Assembly: GCF_900103875.1 (NCBI RefSeq)
Contig: NZ_LT629705.1
Span: forward strand, 3,605,001-3,669,000
Reading direction: 5' to 3'
Source of the DNA: Pseudomonas arsenicoxydans
Lineage (GTDB): Bacteria; Pseudomonadota; Gammaproteobacteria; Pseudomonadales; Pseudomonadaceae
DNA length: 64,000 nt
The notes beneath the pieces are model-generated. The model was not told the DNA's origin. It saw only the letters and a program-made list of their open reading frames with translations, and made no database searches. The translations under genes and the position numbers were made by a program. This document shows, piece by piece, positions 8,176-17,641 of the stretch (position 1 is the stretch's first letter; every line of letters begins with the position of its first letter).

Positions 8176-9387
8176 ATGCCCACCGTCGAACCCGTCTCGA
8201 ATCTTCCTCAACCGGATAAACCCCAACCTTTGCGCGAAAGTGCCGCGCTCGCACTGTCCGGCGGGGGGTATCGTGCGATGTTGTTCCATACCGGCACTCT
8301 TTGGCGGCTGGGGCAACTGGGGTTTTTTCAGGATAAGCCGCTTCAGCGATTCGGTACCGACGGCACTGAAAGTGTCGGCAAGCTTGAGCGCATATCGAGT
8401 GTTTCCGGCGGCTCGATCATCTCCGCGAAACTGGCGCTGGAGTTCAGCTCGCTGGAAAACCTGGGGCCTGTTGATTTCGATAGGGCTTTTACAGAGTTGG
8501 TGGTGGGGCCGATACGCCATCTGGCCGGAGTGACGCTTGCGGGCATGTCGGCCAAGGGTGTTTTTCAAGTCATCAAGGACATCGCGCTGCCTGGCGAGGT
8601 GAACGCGCATGTGGCCAAAGCTCTCGATGATGGGTTGTATAGCGGTAAGACACTGCAGGATTTGCCCGACCGCGTGCGCTTTATCTTTAACGCCTCAAAC
8701 CTGCAGTCGGGGGCGGTCTGGCGATTTTCAAAGCCTTACATGGGTGACTGGAAAGTGGGCAGAGTCATGAATCCTGCACTTTCGATTGCCCGCGCCGTCG
8801 GGGCGTCTGCGGCGTTTCCGCCGGTCCTGGCGCCAGCGACACTGGATCTCAAGGACAGCGATTTTGCGCCTGACGACGGCACGCAGTTCCTGCGGCATGC
8901 GCCCTACACGACATCGGTCGCCCTCGCCGACGGCGGGGTCTACGATAACCTCGGGTTGGAGACTTGCTACAAGTCCTTCAAGACACTGTTCGTCAGTAAC
9001 GCCGGCAAGCCCTTTGCCGAGCAGCCCGACGTGTCGGTGAATTGGGTGTCCATCGGCAGTCGCTGCCTCGACGTGATGGACAACCAGGTGCTGAGTCTTA
9101 GAAAGCGTCTGCTTATCCAGGCCTTTGAAGCCCGTGAGCGCTATGGAGCCTTTTGGGATATCAAACAGGACATCGGCGTTCACGCACTTGCCAATTGCCT
9201 GCCTTGCCCACTAGATAGCACGCGCAGGCTGGCCCAGGTGCCGACTGACCTTGCGACAAAGGACATGGAAACCCAGAAACGCCTGATCAACTGGGGTTAT
9301 GCGGTAGCTGATGCGGCCGTCCGGGCGCATTTCAATGGACAACTGCCGCCGCCGATTGGATTTCCCTATCCCGAGAGCGCTTTGTGA
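8176..9387 (+). CDS. Patatin-like phospholipase family protein
   Basis: 403 residues. The oxyanion loop SGGGYRAM (28-35) and the nucleophile region SSVSGGS (74-80, Ser77) are followed by the catalytic aspartate in ADGGVYDNLG (Asp252). The elbow is S-V-S-G-G rather than the classical G-x-S-x-G, a variant seen in a patatin subgroup. No signal peptide is present, so it should act in the cytoplasm on membrane lipids. The ATG at 8176 follows TGGAG. It heads a three-gene cassette with a zinc peptidase and an MBL-fold hydrolase, all on the same strand. Confidence 0.88.
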   Translation: MPTVEPVSNLPQPDKPQPLRESAALALSGGGYRAMLFHTGTLWRLGQLGFFQDKPLQRFGTDGTESVGKLERISSVSGGSIISAKLALEFSSLENLGPVDFDRAFTELVVGPIRHLAGVTLAGMSAKGVFQVIKDIALPGEVNAHVAKALDDGLYSGKTLQDLPDRVRFIFNASNLQSGAVWRFSKPYMGDWKVGRVMNPALSIARAVGASAAFPPVLAPATLDLKDSDFAPDDGTQFLRHAPYTTSVALADGGVYDNLGLETCYKSFKTLFVSNAGKPFAEQPDVSVNWVSIGSRCLDVMDNQVLSLRKRLLIQAFEARERYGAFWDIKQDIGVHALANCLPCPLDSTRRLAQVPTDLATKDMETQKRLINWGYAVADAAVRAHFNGQLPPPIGFPYPESAL

Positions 9388-9484
9388 GTCGTCATTTTCA
9401 GGCTGATATCGAATGACCGCGCTAACGCAGTAACCAGCCTCTGGCGTACGTGTTTCAAACGTTGGTCAGACAAGGAGATCTGGA

Positions 9485-11446
9485 ATGGACACGTCCGACT
9501 ACTCTCCACCGGCCATGCGCAAACTGCGGGTGTATGCCTTCGATCCGCAAGCCTCGACTCAAATGGAAACGGTGCAGATCAACCACGCCACCATCGAATT
9601 GCCCTAGGAGCAACGATGGGAGCCCGACATCTTGCCGGGGCCGGTGAACGAGTATCTGGAAGTCATTGATGTCGACCCTACCAGCGGCCAGTTCTATAAA
9701 CCGGTGGACTTGAATGATCCGCATTTGTTGGCCCAGGACGGCCTCGCGCCTTCCGAGGGGGATCCGCGTTTCCATCAGCAGATGGTCTTTGCCGTCGCGA
9801 TGAAGACCATCAAATTGTTTGAGCGGGCGCTGGGGCGCAAGGTGTTCTGGTCACCCAGAGCGGTCGAGGATGCCGTGAGAAAGCGGGTGACGTCTCACAC
9901 CTATGTCCGGCGGCTGCGCATCTATCCCCACGCGTTACGCGAAGCCAACGCCTATTACAGCCCCGCGAAAAAGGCGTTGTTGTTCGGTTACTTCAAGGCC
10001 TCGATGACCAACGCCGGGGTGAACTTGCCGGGTGGCTGGATCTTTACCGCGCTGTCCCACGATATCGTCGCGCATGAAACGACCCATGCGATCCTCGATG
10101 GCTTGCATCGTCGTTACATCGAGTCGACCAATGTCGATAGCCTGGCGTTTCATGAAGCCTTTGCCGACATCGTGGCGTTGTTGATGCATTTCACCTTGCC
10201 TGAGGTGGTCTCCAGTCAACTGGCGGCACGTCGTGGCAGCTTGAGCGAGCGCTCCTGGCTGAGCGGCCTGGCGCGCCAATTCGGCGAGGCGTCGGGGCGT
10301 TATGCGGCCTTGCGCGACGCCATCGACGAAAAAGGCCAGGACGGCTTGCCAGACCCGACACGCCTGGCGCAGTTGAGCGAGCCACATGAGCGCGGCGCGA
10401 TTCTGGTTGCCGCTGTTTTCGACGCCTTTATCACTATCTACGAGCAACGCACGGAGGATCTTTTTCGACTGGCCGGGCATGACAAGACGTCGACCGCCAA
10501 CCTGTCGACGGAACTGATTGCACGCCTGACCCGCGAAGCCGTGAAATCGGCCGATCATGTCCTGCGCCTATGCATCCGCGCACTGGATTACCTGCCACCG
10601 GTGGATGTGCATTTTGGTGAATTTCTGCGGGCCATCGTTACCGCCGATAACGACCTGGTGCCGGATGACCCGATGCACTATCGCCTGGCCGTCATTCAGG
10701 CGTTTCGACGGCGCGGCATTTTCCCGGACAAGTGTTTGTCGCTGGCACCGGACAGCCTGCTCTGGGAGTCGGTGAAAGGTGTTCAGTCAGAAGACCTTGC
10801 ACTGACGGCTAATGACCTGCTCGACTTCCATGCCGCTGCAAAACCGAAGCACGGATGGGCCGGGGGCGCGCTTGATCTCACGCCGCAATACGTGCGGGAG
10901 AAAGCCTTTCTTCAGGCTGAGCACAATCGCCAAGTGGTGTGGAACTGGCTGATGGCAGAGTCGGCGCATGATGCGCAGTGGGAGAAGGTTCTGGGGATTT
11001 ACTTCATGGCCCATCCCGGCGAATCAAGGAAGCAAGGGGCGTTGTTCATCGGCGCGGACGGGGTTCAACCGGCCGTGGAAGTGCACTCGGTCCGCACGTG
11101 TCGCAGGGCAGGGCCGGACGGTCAGGACCTGCGGCAACTGGTGGTTGAAATTGCTCAGCGCCGTCGCGGTTACTTCGATGTCGGGGAACAACTCAAAGAA
11201 GACCTGAAACCGGTGCGTGAAAGAGGGCATCGCCACTACGATTTCACCTTCCGCGGTGGGGCGACGCTGATCATCGATCTGCGCGACGGCACGCTGCGGT
11301 ACGTCATCCGCAAGCGCATCGATGACGATGAGCGTCTGGATGCGCAGCGACGCTTCCTCCAGGCCGGCAGTGATGGCCTGGCCATGACCTACCGCGGTCC
11401 GCGCCCGGGCGATAACGCCTTCGCCATGACCCACCGTGGAGTCTGA
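9485..11446 (+). pseudogene. M4-like (gluzincin) metallopeptidase gene interrupted by an amber codon
   Basis: The natural start appears to be the ATG at 9485 behind AAGGAGATCTGGA. After 40 codons ending INHATIELP there is a TAG at 9605-9607, and the same frame then continues without a break for 612 codons (EQRWEPDILPGPVNEYLEV...). The rest looks intact: zinc site HETTH (H197, E198, H201 in full-length numbering) and the third ligand region FHEAFADIV (E224), the HExxH plus E pattern of gluzincins. TGG (Trp) to TAG is the simplest change. A TTG at 9632 could restart translation. The gene may be dead, restarted or read through; a base-call error is also possible. It lies between the patatin and MBL genes. 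Confidence 0.8.
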
Positions 11447-11450
11447 CGCC

Positions 11451-12896
11451 ATGACGGATTCCGGTCTAAAAGACAAGGTGGCGATCCGCATGTACCGGGG
11501 AATTCTGGGTGACTGCTTTTTGCTGCGCTACACCGAAGCCGGGGTGACGCGTCATCTGTTGATCGACTGTGGTGTGCTGCAAGGGGAGAAGGACGGCAAG
11601 GAGCGAATGGCGCGCATTGTCGATGATGTTCACCAGACCACCGGTGGCGTGCTGGACCTGGTGGTGGTGACCCACGAGCACCATGATCACCTGTCTGGTT
11701 TTCTCTACGAACAGGCGCGTTTTTTGGGTGACGACTTTCACATCGGTGAACTCTGGCTGGCCTGGACCGAGGACCTCAACGATCCTCAGGCTGTCGCGCT
11801 GCATGCCCGTTTCAACAAAGCCAAGGTGGCATTGGCCGGCGTCGTCGGCCTCTGTGACAGTGTCAGCGCATTGAATGAAGATGCGCGGATCAAAACCGTA
11901 CAGGGTCTGTCCGCCTTTATCGAACCGCTTGCCGATCCGGCCAGCAAGGACAAGCGCACGACAATCGAAAAGCTCAAGGACAAGGTGGGGTCGAAAGCGA
12001 TCCGGTTCCTGGAGCCTGGTGACGTGGTGCAACCGGCTGCTCTCCAGACGCTCAAGGCGTACGTCATGGGACCGCCGCGCTCTGAAGATCGCCTGCGCAA
12101 GAACCTGCCCAGCAGCGGCGCGGGGAAAGAGGTCTACATGACCAGCCTGGACGACGCGATGGCGCTGGAGGAGCGAACACTGCGGCTCAAAGGCGTGGCT
12201 GCGCTCGACGTTGATACTCCGTTTGCCCGTCCTTATCAGCGCAAGACTTTGGACGCGCAAAAAGGGACCTACCCCAACCGTGCAAACGATGACAAAGCCG
12301 ACAGCGTCGAACAGCGCTATTTCAGCCACGAAAACCAATGGCGCTGTATTGAAGATGAATGGCTGGACGGCGCGGAAACCCTCGCCCTGAAGATGGATTC
12401 GGACACTAATAACACGAGTCTGGTCCTGGCTTTCGAGCTGCCTGACGGGCAAATACTGCTGTTTCCCGGAGATGCCCAGGTCGGCAACTGGTTGTCCTGG
12501 GGAGACCAGACGTATCCCAAGGACAGCGCGCCCGCAGAGCCGGCGCCACTAACGCGCGACGATATTCTCGCCCGGGTCACGCTCTACAAGGTCGCTCACC
12601 ATTGCAGCCACAACGCCACCGCTCGTGCAGCAGGATTGGAAAAAATGCACGATCCCCGGCTGGTGGCGATGATCCCGGTGGACGCTGATGTTGCCAAAGG
12701 CAAAGACTGGAAAATGCCCTATCCGGATCTGTTGAGTGCGTTGCAAGAACGTACCCGACAGCGGGTCGTCAGCGGTGACGGGACGCCCGCGAACGAAATC
12801 AAGGCTTTCAACGATTCACCCACAGACCCCAATCACCCGGTCAGCCTGAGTTATGGCGCTGATGATTTGTGGGTGGAGGTTTCGATCCCGTATTGA
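11451..12896 (+). CDS. MBL-fold metallo-hydrolase (ComEC-like), third gene of the patatin/peptidase cassette
   Basis: 481 residues. The metal motif VTHEHHDHLSG (H75, H77, D79, H80) is followed by a late FPGDAQ and KVAHHCSHNAT, the arrangement of ComEC-type MBL hydrolases. About 200 residues lie between the first and last motifs, much longer than a minimal MBL domain. No signal peptide is present. The ATG at 11451 lies four bases after the stop of the peptidase gene, with GGAG upstream; a GTG at 11436 overlapping that stop is an alternative. The substrate is unknown: nucleic acid, cyclic nucleotide and lipid are all possible for this fold. Confidence 0.85.
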   Translation: MTDSGLKDKVAIRMYRGILGDCFLLRYTEAGVTRHLLIDCGVLQGEKDGKERMARIVDDVHQTTGGVLDLVVVTHEHHDHLSGFLYEQARFLGDDFHIGELWLAWTEDLNDPQAVALHARFNKAKVALAGVVGLCDSVSALNEDARIKTVQGLSAFIEPLADPASKDKRTTIEKLKDKVGSKAIRFLEPGDVVQPAALQTLKAYVMGPPRSEDRLRKNLPSSGAGKEVYMTSLDDAMALEERTLRLKGVAALDVDTPFARPYQRKTLDAQKGTYPNRANDDKADSVEQRYFSHENQWRCIEDEWLDGAETLALKMDSDTNNTSLVLAFELPDGQILLFPGDAQVGNWLSWGDQTYPKDSAPAEPAPLTRDDILARVTLYKVAHHCSHNATARAAGLEKMHDPRLVAMIPVDADVAKGKDWKMPYPDLLSALQERTRQRVVSGDGTPANEIKAFNDSPTDPNHPVSLSYGADDLWVEVSIPY

Positions 12897-12945
12897 GTCC
12901 GATCGCTGCCCGGCAAGCAGGGCCGGTCCAACATAGGCGTGCTGC

Positions 12946-12966
12946 TTATATTCCTTAATGATATAA
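12946..12966. promoter_or_regulatory. AT-rich inverted repeat upstream of the Mop-type gene
   Basis: TTATAT, nine bases, ATATAA lie in an unusually AT-rich stretch (about 12940-13000) 100 bases before the molybdate-binding protein gene. ModE boxes are also built from two TATAT half-sites, so this could be an operator for molybdate control. The match is loose. Confidence 0.3.
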
Positions 12967-13066
12967 ATAGATAATTATATATTCCTTTTGTTGTCGGTTC
13001 GGCTGATGCACTTTGAAGGCCTGCGCATCCATGCGGATGGGCCAAAATCAGACAGGAAGCCTCCAG

Positions 13067-13282
13067 ATGACCATTAAAGCGATCAACGTCCGTAACCAGT
13101 TCAAGGGTGTCATCAAGGAAATTGTTCAAGGCGAAGTGGTGTCCGAAATCGATGTGCAAACCGCTTCTGGAATCGTCACCTCGGTGATCACGACTCGTTC
13201 GGTGCGCGACCTGGAGTTGAAGGTGGGCAGCGAAGTGATTGCCTTCGTGAAATCCACCGAGGTCTCCATCGCCAAGCTCTGA
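13067..13282 (+). CDS. Mop-type molybdate/molybdopterin-binding protein (TOBE domain)
   Basis: 71 residues: one TOBE/Mop domain (MTIKAINVRNQFKGVIKEIV... VTSVITTRSVRDLELKVGSEVIAFVKSTEVSIAKL). Proteins of this size, such as molbindins, form hexamers that store molybdate in the cytoplasm. AGGAAG sits nine bases before the ATG. It stands alone, with no mod transporter genes nearby. Confidence 0.92.
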   Translation: MTIKAINVRNQFKGVIKEIVQGEVVSEIDVQTASGIVTSVITTRSVRDLELKVGSEVIAFVKSTEVSIAKL

Positions 13283-13555
13283 ATTGCCATTTGCTTGCCG
13301 GCGGCGCGGAGATCAATTCGCATTGTTCTGCGCGGCGCGCGGCGAGGTCGGACACAGCATCAAGACGGATAAGCCCGCAGTCATCCAGACCTGTATCCGT
13401 GCAGAGCAATCGACACTATCCTTGCCGTTGGTGGAGAAAATCGTCGCCGACCTCGAAATCGACTATTTCGTCGGGTCACAGCGGACGTTTATTCGCCGAG
13501 CGACTGCAGTCGTCAGCAGGTTGAAAAACAACGCTGACCGTTTTTGAGAAAGCAC
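13283..13555. other. Gap between the Mop gene and rtcB
   Basis: A frame from a TTG at 13284 to 13547 is open (ending EIDYFVGSQRTFIRRATAVVSRLK), but it has no good start and no recognised domain. It may be a gene remnant or non-coding sequence. Confidence 0.3.
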
Positions 13556-14818
13556 ATGGCAGCACAGGCCGCCGAGAACAGACCCGACATCATGCAAGCC
13601 CCGACCTATCAGTTGCTGGAAGTCGCCAACGGCAAACCGATCAAGCTCTGGACCGAAGGCGTCCCGGTAGAACCCGAAGCCCGGCAGCAGTTGATCAACA
13701 CCGCGAAGATGCCGTTCATCTTCAAGCACCTGGCGGTGATGCCCGACGTCCACCTGGGCAAGGGCTCGACCATTGGCAGTGTCATCCCTACGGTGGGGGC
13801 GATCATTCCCGCCGCCGTCGGGGTCGACATCGGCTGCGGCATGATCGCCGCGCGCACATCGCTGACGGCTGCCGATTTGCCGGACAACCTGCATGGCTTG
13901 CGCTGCGCCATCGAAAAAGCGGTGCCCCATGGCCGCACGATGGGCCGTGGTATCCGCGACAAAGGCGCCTGGGACAGCGTTCCCAAACAGGCCGATCACG
14001 CCTGGACGGCGTTGCACCCACGGTTCAAGGCGATCACCGACAAATACCCGAAACTCGCCAGCACCAACAACCGTGGACACCTGGGGACACTGGGCAGCGG
14101 CAACCACTTCATCGAGGTGTGCCTGGACGAAACCAACCGGGTCTGGTTCATGCTGCACAGCGGCTCACGCGGGGTCGGCAACGCCATCGGTAACTTGTTC
14201 ATTCAACTGGCCCAGGCCGACATGCGGCAGCACATCGCCAACCTGCCGGACCGCGACCTGGCCTATTTCAAGGAAGGCAGCCGGCATTTTGACGACTACG
14301 TCGAAGCCGTGAACTGGGCCCAGGATTTCGCCAAACAGAACCGGGCATTGATGATGCAAGCGGTGATTCAGGCGACACGCAAAGTGATCAGCAAACCCTT
14401 CGACGTTGCACTGGACGCGGTGAACTGCCACCACAACTACGTGCAAAAAGAGCAGCACTTTGGCCAGGACATTCTGGTCACCCGCAAGGGTGCGGTGTCA
14501 GCGCAAAAGGGCGAGTTGGGGATCATCCCGGGATCAATGGGCGCAAAAAGCTTCATCGTCCGCGGCCTCGGCAATGAAGAGTCGTTTTGCTCCTGCAGCC
14601 ACGGCGCCGGCCGCGTCATGAGCCGCACCAAAGCGAAAAGCCTGTTCACCGTCCAGGACCAGATCCGCGCCACTGCCCACGTCGAATGCCGCAAGGACGC
14701 CGCCGTCATCGATGAAATACCGATGGCCTACAAAGACATCGACCACGTCATGCACGCCCAGCGTGAGCTGGTTGAAGTGCTGCACACCTTGCGTCAGGTG
14801 GTGTGCGTGAAGGGGTAG
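13556..14818 (+). CDS. rtcB: RtcB family RNA-splicing ligase
   Basis: 420 residues with all RtcB landmarks: AVMPDVHLGKGSTIGSV, VGVDIGCGM (metal Cys), GSGNHFIE, HSGSRGVGN, DAVNCHHNY and SHGAGR, whose histidine is guanylylated. The enzyme joins 2',3'-cyclic phosphate (or 3'-phosphate) and 5'-OH RNA ends with GTP and Mn2+ and serves in RNA repair. The ATG at 13556 follows GAGAAAG; an internal ATG at 13592 would give a protein starting like E. coli RtcB and is equally possible. No rtcA, rtcR or archease gene lies beside it. Confidence 0.93.
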   Translation: MAAQAAENRPDIMQAPTYQLLEVANGKPIKLWTEGVPVEPEARQQLINTAKMPFIFKHLAVMPDVHLGKGSTIGSVIPTVGAIIPAAVGVDIGCGMIAARTSLTAADLPDNLHGLRCAIEKAVPHGRTMGRGIRDKGAWDSVPKQADHAWTALHPRFKAITDKYPKLASTNNRGHLGTLGSGNHFIEVCLDETNRVWFMLHSGSRGVGNAIGNLFIQLAQADMRQHIANLPDRDLAYFKEGSRHFDDYVEAVNWAQDFAKQNRALMMQAVIQATRKVISKPFDVALDAVNCHHNYVQKEQHFGQDILVTRKGAVSAQKGELGIIPGSMGAKSFIVRGLGNEESFCSCSHGAGRVMSRTKAKSLFTVQDQIRATAHVECRKDAAVIDEIPMAYKDIDHVMHAQRELVEVLHTLRQVVCVKG

Positions 14819-14835
14819 GTCAGTCAAGATCAACA

Positions 14836-14919
14836 GATCGCAGCCTCGTTGCACTCGACAGCTCCTACATTGGAATGCGAGTCCCTGTAGGAGCTGTCGA
14901 GTGCAACGAGGCTGCGATC
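14836..14919. repeat. Long palindromic repeat, family GTAGGAGCTGTCGAGTGC
   Basis: Two 34-base arms, perfectly complementary, surround a 16-base loop. It stands between rtcB and a convergent lipoprotein gene and can act as a two-way terminator. Related copies lie at 30406, 32709, 39525 and 53905. Confidence 0.92.
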
Positions 14920-14926
14920 CTTCGAT

Positions 14927-15355
14927 CTACCGGTACTTGATCACGATCCCCTTGAGTTTGCGCCCCTCGATGGTTTCGACATCGCGCGCCCACAGCGGCC
15001 CGTTGACATAGGCACCCACCGGCTGGATATGGTCATAGACCACCACCACGGCATCGCCCCCGAGCTTGGCAGCCTCGTCCCGCAGTTTTTCTTCGACCTT
15101 GGCAATCGGCGGGGCAGGGTCGACACTCGCATCGATCAGCACTTCACCTAACCGGACATGCGGACGCAGCGGTTCGGTGCGCAACACCACGACCTCACTG
15201 GCCAGCGTCGGCGCAGAATGCTCGACACCCACATACGCGGTGGTCTGCGCATCGACAGTGGCGCAACCACTGAGTGCGAGCAGGGCGGCGGTGAGTCCCC
15301 CCGCCAACAGGGACAGTTTGAAACGTGTGGACCAAGGGGCGTCATGTGCAGGCAT
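14927..15355 (-). CDS. Putative lipoprotein
   Basis: 142 residues with a lipoprotein signal: basic N-terminus, hydrophobic stretch and lipobox LSGC (Cys31). The body (VVVLRTEPLRPHVRLGEVLID... KLRDEAAKLGGDAVVVVYD) resembles small periplasmic lipoproteins of the YbjQ/DUF4156-like beta-alpha type, but no family is certain. CGGAGGAG precedes the ATG. Confidence 0.8.
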   Translation of the reverse strand: MPAHDAPWSTRFKLSLLAGGLTAALLALSGCATVDAQTTAYVGVEHSAPTLASEVVVLRTEPLRPHVRLGEVLIDASVDPAPPIAKVEEKLRDEAAKLGGDAVVVVYDHIQPVGAYVNGPLWARDVETIEGRKLKGIVIKYR

Positions 15356-15430
15356 GGTGAAACTCCTCCGAAGGGTCCGCTGCTAGCGGGCTGCCTTGTT
15401 GACGGTAGCAGACGGTCCGGGAGTTTCCAG

Positions 15431-15460
15431 AAAGCCCAATCTTTTCAGGTTGGGCTTTTT
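15431..15460. terminator. Hairpin between the VOC and lipoprotein genes
   Basis: AAAGCCCAA and TTGGGCTTT form a stem, with a T-run on the + side and a weaker one on the - side. It lies just 3' of the VOC gene (on -), where a terminator is expected. Confidence 0.6.
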
Positions 15461-15475
15461 AATGTTTTAAAAACG

Positions 15476-15889
15476 TCACTGATCCTTTTCGCAGTTCACC
15501 ATCCAAGACACACCAAACCGGTCCACCAGCATTCCGAAGCGCTCTGCCCAGAAGGTCTTGTCCAGCGGCATCTGCACCTTGCCATCCTCCGACAACGCAC
15601 CAAAGACACGCTCGGCCTCGGCAACACTGTCGACATTCAACGAAACCGAACAGCCGCTCATATCATCCGTAGGACGATCCGGCGTGGTGTCCGACCCCAT
15701 GATCGCCTGATCGCCCACTGCCAGGCGGGTATGAATGATCAGATTATGCAGGTCCGCAGGAAACTGCTCGCGCGCCGGGCTTTCGCCGAAGGTCATCATC
15801 ATTTCGATCCGGCCTTGCAGGGCTTGCTCATAGAAAGTGAAGGCGGCTTTGCAGTCGCCGTTGAAAATGAGGTAGGGATTGATTTTCAT
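15476..15889 (-). CDS. VOC family protein of the PhnB/YjdN type
   Basis: 137 residues with the PhnB-like pattern: MKINPYLIFNGDCKAAFTFYEQAL at the start, VGDQAIMGSD in the middle and FWAERFGMLVDRFGVSWMVNCE at the end. The VOC fold houses glyoxalases, dioxygenases and resistance proteins; members of this subgroup mostly have unknown substrates. GGGAGC precedes the ATG. Confidence 0.9.
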   Translation of the reverse strand: MKINPYLIFNGDCKAAFTFYEQALQGRIEMMMTFGESPAREQFPADLHNLIIHTRLAVGDQAIMGSDTTPDRPTDDMSGCSVSLNVDSVAEAERVFGALSEDGKVQMPLDKTFWAERFGMLVDRFGVSWMVNCEKDQ

Positions 15890-16031
15890 GTTTGCTCCCG
15901 TTGACCGAGGGATTGGAGGCCCACATTGGCCTGTGAATTGACTCCAAGTAGCAAAGCGTTAGAGGCGCGATTGTGCCGAGTTTGTTTAGACGTTTTTTCT
16001 ATGGAAGGGGAACCGCTTATTGCCTGAAAAC

Positions 16032-16631
16032 TCAGGCCACCGCGCGCGGGGCGCAGGATGGGCGCAGCAAGCGCTCAACGGCGCCACTCACCAGGTTTTC
16101 CAGCAGTTCATCACGCTGCGCGTCCTCCAGCGGATGCTGCGCCAGCCAGCCGGGCGCGCTGTTGAGCAGGTTGGCGATGGCGTGTCCGGTGGCCATCAAA
16201 CCCTGTTCTCCGAGACGTGAAGGGGCGCCAAGCATCTTCAGCAATGTGCGCTCGTATTGCTCGCGCAACAGCCGGACGCGCGCCTGCTGTTCTTCGTTGA
16301 GGCAGCCGCTGTCACGTTCCGCCAGACGAAAATGCCAAGGCATTTCCCGGTGCAGGTTCAAATGCGCGCGGATCAGGTTGGGCAGTTTGTCGCGTTTGGC
16401 CGTGGCCTTTTGATCGATGCGCCCGAGGGTCGACAACAGTTCTTCATAGAACTCTTCGATCAGGTCGAGCAGCAAGTGCTGTTTGCTCGGGTAATGGTGA
16501 TACAACGAGCCCGGGGACAGCCCCAGGCAGGTGGCCAGCTCACGCATGCCGACCTGACCGAAACCCTTGCTGGCGAACAACTCCAGCACCTTGTCCCGGT
16601 ACTCGGCGAAACGTGAGCAACGCTCAGGCAT
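16032..16631 (-). CDS. TetR family transcriptional regulator
   Basis: 199 residues. The N-terminal HTH is clear (FASKGFGQVGMRELATCLGLSPGSLYHHYPSKQHLLLDLIEEF), with a helical ligand domain behind. The ATG at 16631 lies within the end of the dehydrogenase gene (8-base overlap); in-frame ATGs at 16637 and 16646 are alternatives. Overlap on the same strand suggests co-transcription with the 3-hydroxyacyl-CoA dehydrogenase, so it probably controls fatty-acid or hydroxybutyrate use. Confidence 0.9.
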   Translation of the reverse strand: MPERCSRFAEYRDKVLELFASKGFGQVGMRELATCLGLSPGSLYHHYPSKQHLLLDLIEEFYEELLSTLGRIDQKATAKRDKLPNLIRAHLNLHREMPWHFRLAERDSGCLNEEQQARVRLLREQYERTLLKMLGAPSRLGEQGLMATGHAIANLLNSAPGWLAQHPLEDAQRDELLENLVSGAVERLLRPSCAPRAVA

Positions 16632-17475
16632 AGGCATGGAAGCCACGTCCTGTCTTGCGTCCCAGGTAGCCGGCGGCGACCATTTCCTTGAGCAGCGGGG
16701 CCGGGCGGTATTTGCTGTCGTTGAAGCCGTCGTAGAAAGCTTCGAGAATCGCCAGCACGGTGTCCAGGCCGATCAGGTCCGCCAATGCCAGCGGGCCGAT
16801 CGGTTGATTGCAACCCAGGCGCATGCCGGCGTCGATGTCTTCAGCGCTGGCCAAACCTTCCTGAAACACCAGAATCGCTTCGTTGATCATCGGCACCAGA
16901 ATCCGGTTGACCACGAAGCCCGGGCGATTGCCGGCGGTGATCGCGGTCTTGCCGAGGGTGGTGGCCATGTCCAGCGCCAGCGCATGGGTCGCATCGCTGG
17001 TTTGCAGGCCACGGATCACTTCGATCAGGCCCATCACCGGCACCGGGTTGAAGAAGTGCAGGCCGATGAAGCGTTCAGGCTGGCTGACGCTGGCGGCCAG
17101 CTGCGTGATCGACAGCGACGAGGTGTTGGAGGCGATCACGCACTCGGTGCTGACCTGCGCGGCGATCTGTTGCAGCACGCGCAGTTTCAGGTCGAGGTTC
17201 TCGGTGGCGGCTTCAATCACCATCTGCGCGTTCTGCAGGCTGCTGTAGTCGGTGCTGGTGCGGATCCTGGCGAGGGCGTCGAGCTTTTGTGCCTCGCTCA
17301 GGGTTTCCTTGGCAATCTGCCGGTCGAGGTTCTTGCCGACGGTGGCCAGGGCCTTTTGCAAGGCGCTTTCAGAGATGTCGATCAAGGTCACGTTAAAGCC
17401 GGCCAGCGCGCAGACTTGCGCAATGCCGTTGCCCATGGTGCCCGCACCGATCACACCAATGTTTTGCAGATTCAT
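16624..17475 (-). CDS. 3-hydroxybutyryl-CoA / 3-hydroxyacyl-CoA dehydrogenase
   Basis: 283 residues. The NAD Rossmann motif VIGAGTMGNGIAQ (8-20) is followed by the family's catalytic HFFNPVPVM and the C-terminal helical domain with NRPGFVVNRILVPMINEA, typical of PaaH/Hbd. It oxidises 3-hydroxyacyl-CoA (often 3-hydroxybutyryl-CoA) with NAD+. AAGGA precedes the ATG. It overlaps the TetR gene downstream and is divergent from an AraC-type regulator, so two regulators flank it. Confidence 0.93.
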   Translation of the reverse strand: MNLQNIGVIGAGTMGNGIAQVCALAGFNVTLIDISESALQKALATVGKNLDRQIAKETLSEAQKLDALARIRTSTDYSSLQNAQMVIEAATENLDLKLRVLQQIAAQVSTECVIASNTSSLSITQLAASVSQPERFIGLHFFNPVPVMGLIEVIRGLQTSDATHALALDMATTLGKTAITAGNRPGFVVNRILVPMINEAILVFQEGLASAEDIDAGMRLGCNQPIGPLALADLIGLDTVLAILEAFYDGFNDSKYRPAPLLKEMVAAGYLGRKTGRGFHAYA

Positions 17476-17641
17476 CTTTGCGTCCTTCCGGTCAAACCCC
17501 GCGATACCTTGGCCGACTGGGTGGCCGAAGGCGTACTATTGGCCGCGAGTCTAGAACCGGCGGGGCAGTTGTCCTATGCCGCAACTGTTCAACGGTGCTG
17601 GTGTTTTTTGCCATTCGGGCGATGAGGAGAGAAGCGTTCAA

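Noticed and set aside
9632..11446. Treating the peptidase as an intact gene starting at TTG 9632
   Set aside because: No RBS fits that TTG, while an ATG with a strong RBS in the same frame lies upstream and the codons between read as the natural N-terminus apart from one TAG.
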